Below are positions 63,040 through 64,000 of a DNA stretch of 64,000 bases, piece after piece. The notes under the pieces were generated by a model, which was given only the letters and a program-made list of their open reading frames with translations, had not been told where the DNA came from and ran no database searches. A program made the position numbers and the translations under genes. The first letter of the stretch is position 1, and every line of letters begins with the position of its first letter. Source of the stretch: Dysgonomonas sp. Marseille-P4677 (GTDB lineage Bacteria; Bacteroidota; Bacteroidia; Bacteroidales; Dysgonomonadaceae); the NCBI RefSeq assembly GCF_016652235.1, contig NZ_JAEPKU010000001.1, positions 35,062 through 99,061 of the forward strand, written 5' to 3'.

Positions 63040-64000
63040 TTAATTCACCTTTATTGTTTCTTGCGCACTATTTAGCCAAGGTGAGGTAAATCTGACTTTG
63101 ATATCCCCCTGCTCACCAGTAGCCTGGATGTAAGCCAGTATATGTCCGTGATAAACACGGTGCTTATTATCGGTATAGTCGCTCATATCTTCGTTGTTGC
63201 TGGCTTCCATACCCAACAATCTGGCAGGACCTATAATCTGGCAGGTAACCTCATTGTCCGATAGCATTACAGGCACCCCGTTTCGGTCTACAACCCGGAC
63301 TACTATCTGTGCCAATCCCTTATCCTTGCTTATTTCCTTTTCAATGCGTACAATCTCTAATGCATACGGTTGCTCAGACGACTCTATGGCATAACGGGCG
63401 GTTTCCGCTCCTGCTTTATCCATACCTACCACTTCCAGCTTTCCACTCTGATAGGGTATATCCCAGTATATGATACCTGTATTGTCATCATAATCTTTTG
63501 TCTGTCCTACTTCTTTTCCATTCAGTAAAAGCCGGGCTTTAGCTGCATTGGTATAGCATACCACACGGACAGACTGCCCCTGATCGTAATTCCAGATTGG
63601 CCAGGCATCCATCGACGGAACTCTCTCCTGATAGTTACCTTCATTCTCGGCATCGAGCTGCGACCATACATCTTTCATCTGGCTCTTGCTGCCTTTTCCG
63701 GGAGTAGGATAGGTTCCCAGGTATGCCATCGGCTTGTCCGACCACAACGACTGGCGGAAATAGCCTCTGGGTTTGATAAATCCTCCAAAATCAAGCAAGC
63801 CTGAATAGAATCCTCTTGACGGCCATCTGCCCGATTCTCCCAGATAATCTATACCTGTCCACAGAAATTGTCCGAAGATATATTCATTGTCACGCGCCGC
63901 TTTCCACGCACTGAGTTCATGGCGGTTCTCACTGCCGTAGATTACACGGTTGGGATATTCTTTATGATCTTTGGCATACATGCCTTCGGTATAGTTGTAG
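63040..64000 (-). CDS. Glycoside hydrolase family 2 (beta-galactosidase-like), 5'-truncated by window end
   Basis: C-terminal 320 or so residues; the frame stays open to position 64000 (…YNYTEGMYAKDH), so the gene starts outside the window and the Met at 63981 is internal. NRVIYGSEN contains the Glu expected to be the GH2 nucleophile, and GQFLWTGIDYLGESGRWPSRGFYSGLLDFGGFIKPRGYF is the end of the TIM barrel. Two beta-sandwich domains follow (residues from RVVCYTNAAKARLLLNGKEVG; LAQIVVRVVDRNGVPVMLSDNEVTCQIIGP, the DUF4982-like part). Substrate unknown. Its G+C (53-55% in two lines counted) is clearly above its neighbours (about 40%), so it may have been acquired. Confidence 0.9.
   Translation of the reverse strand, partial: YNYTEGMYAKDHKEYPNRVIYGSENRHELSAWKAARDNEYIFGQFLWTGIDYLGESGRWPSRGFYSGLLDFGGFIKPRGYFRQSLWSDKPMAYLGTYPTPGKGSKSQMKDVWSQLDAENEGNYQERVPSMDAWPIWNYDQGQSVRVVCYTNAAKARLLLNGKEVGQTKDYDDNTGIIYWDIPYQSGKLEVVGMDKAGAETARYAIESSEQPYALEIVRIEKEISKDKGLAQIVVRVVDRNGVPVMLSDNEVTCQIIGPARLLGMEASNNEDMSDYTDNKHRVYHGHILAYIQATGEQGDIKVRFTSPWLNSAQETIKVN

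Overview
The window is chromosomal DNA of a Bacteroidota bacterium, almost certainly order Bacteroidales. My best guess is a Dysgonomonas or Porphyromonadaceae-like lineage, which is inference. The evidence is the TAnnTTTG-type -7 promoter boxes in front of many genes, the lack of Shine-Dalgarno sequences at most starts, the TonB-dependent and LptD-type outer-membrane proteins, GH2/GH88 enzymes, M64 peptidase, an A+T-rich composition (60-base lines counted at about 40% G+C), and a gene order around tuf-secE-nusG-rplKAJL-rpoBC with embedded tRNAs that is usual for Bacteroidales.

Layout. Positions 1-7810: a membrane flippase-like protein, a secreted esterase, an orphan LuxR-type regulator, a ComEA-like HhH protein, trxB, a LolA-like carrier and ftsK. 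Positions 8037-17574: a large outer-membrane barrel, a small secreted protein, then a tight operon (S8 protease, xseA, a WG-repeat membrane protein, xseB, ispD) and an ArgE-like deacylase. Positions 17563-25916: kup, a heterodimeric ABC exporter with one degenerate ATP site, ferritin, a lone ABC ATPase and pdxB. Positions 26003-41272, all on the minus strand: rpsU-xerC-hpf, then tRNA-Thr, tRNA-Thr, tuf, tRNA-Trp, secE, nusG, rplK, rplA, rplJ, rplL, rpoB, rpoC. Positions 41438-45484: a dipeptidase / D-amino-acid enzyme / RidA / GntP operon. Positions 45964-50112: prfB with its programmed +1 frameshift, a YjdJ-YjdI-type pair, a TPR membrane protein and an M64 peptidase. Positions 50119-56884: LptD-like protein, a transglutaminase lipoprotein and a GH88 lipoprotein. 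Positions 56962-64000: coaA, a hemolysin III protein, a TonB receptor, an RlmI-like methyltransferase, a possible 62-residue protein, and the 3' part of a GH2 enzyme that runs off the window and is clearly richer in G+C.

Most of the window is core metabolism and information processing. I found no CRISPR array, prophage, insertion sequence or recognisable defence island. The least explained signals are: (i) a conserved 28-34 base element in four copies (1223, 16459, 45814, 58855), always on the plus strand just upstream of an otherwise unrelated gene; (ii) a WG-repeat tail-anchored protein placed between the two exonuclease VII subunits; (iii) a compact operon that could import and degrade D-serine/D-threonine and their dipeptides; (iv) an unusually long structured leader in front of rpsU together with a Shine-Dalgarno-dependent prfB frameshift site in a lineage whose ribosomes are thought to hide their anti-SD; and (v) an AGCTA/ATCAGC-rich spacer between rpoB and rpoC.
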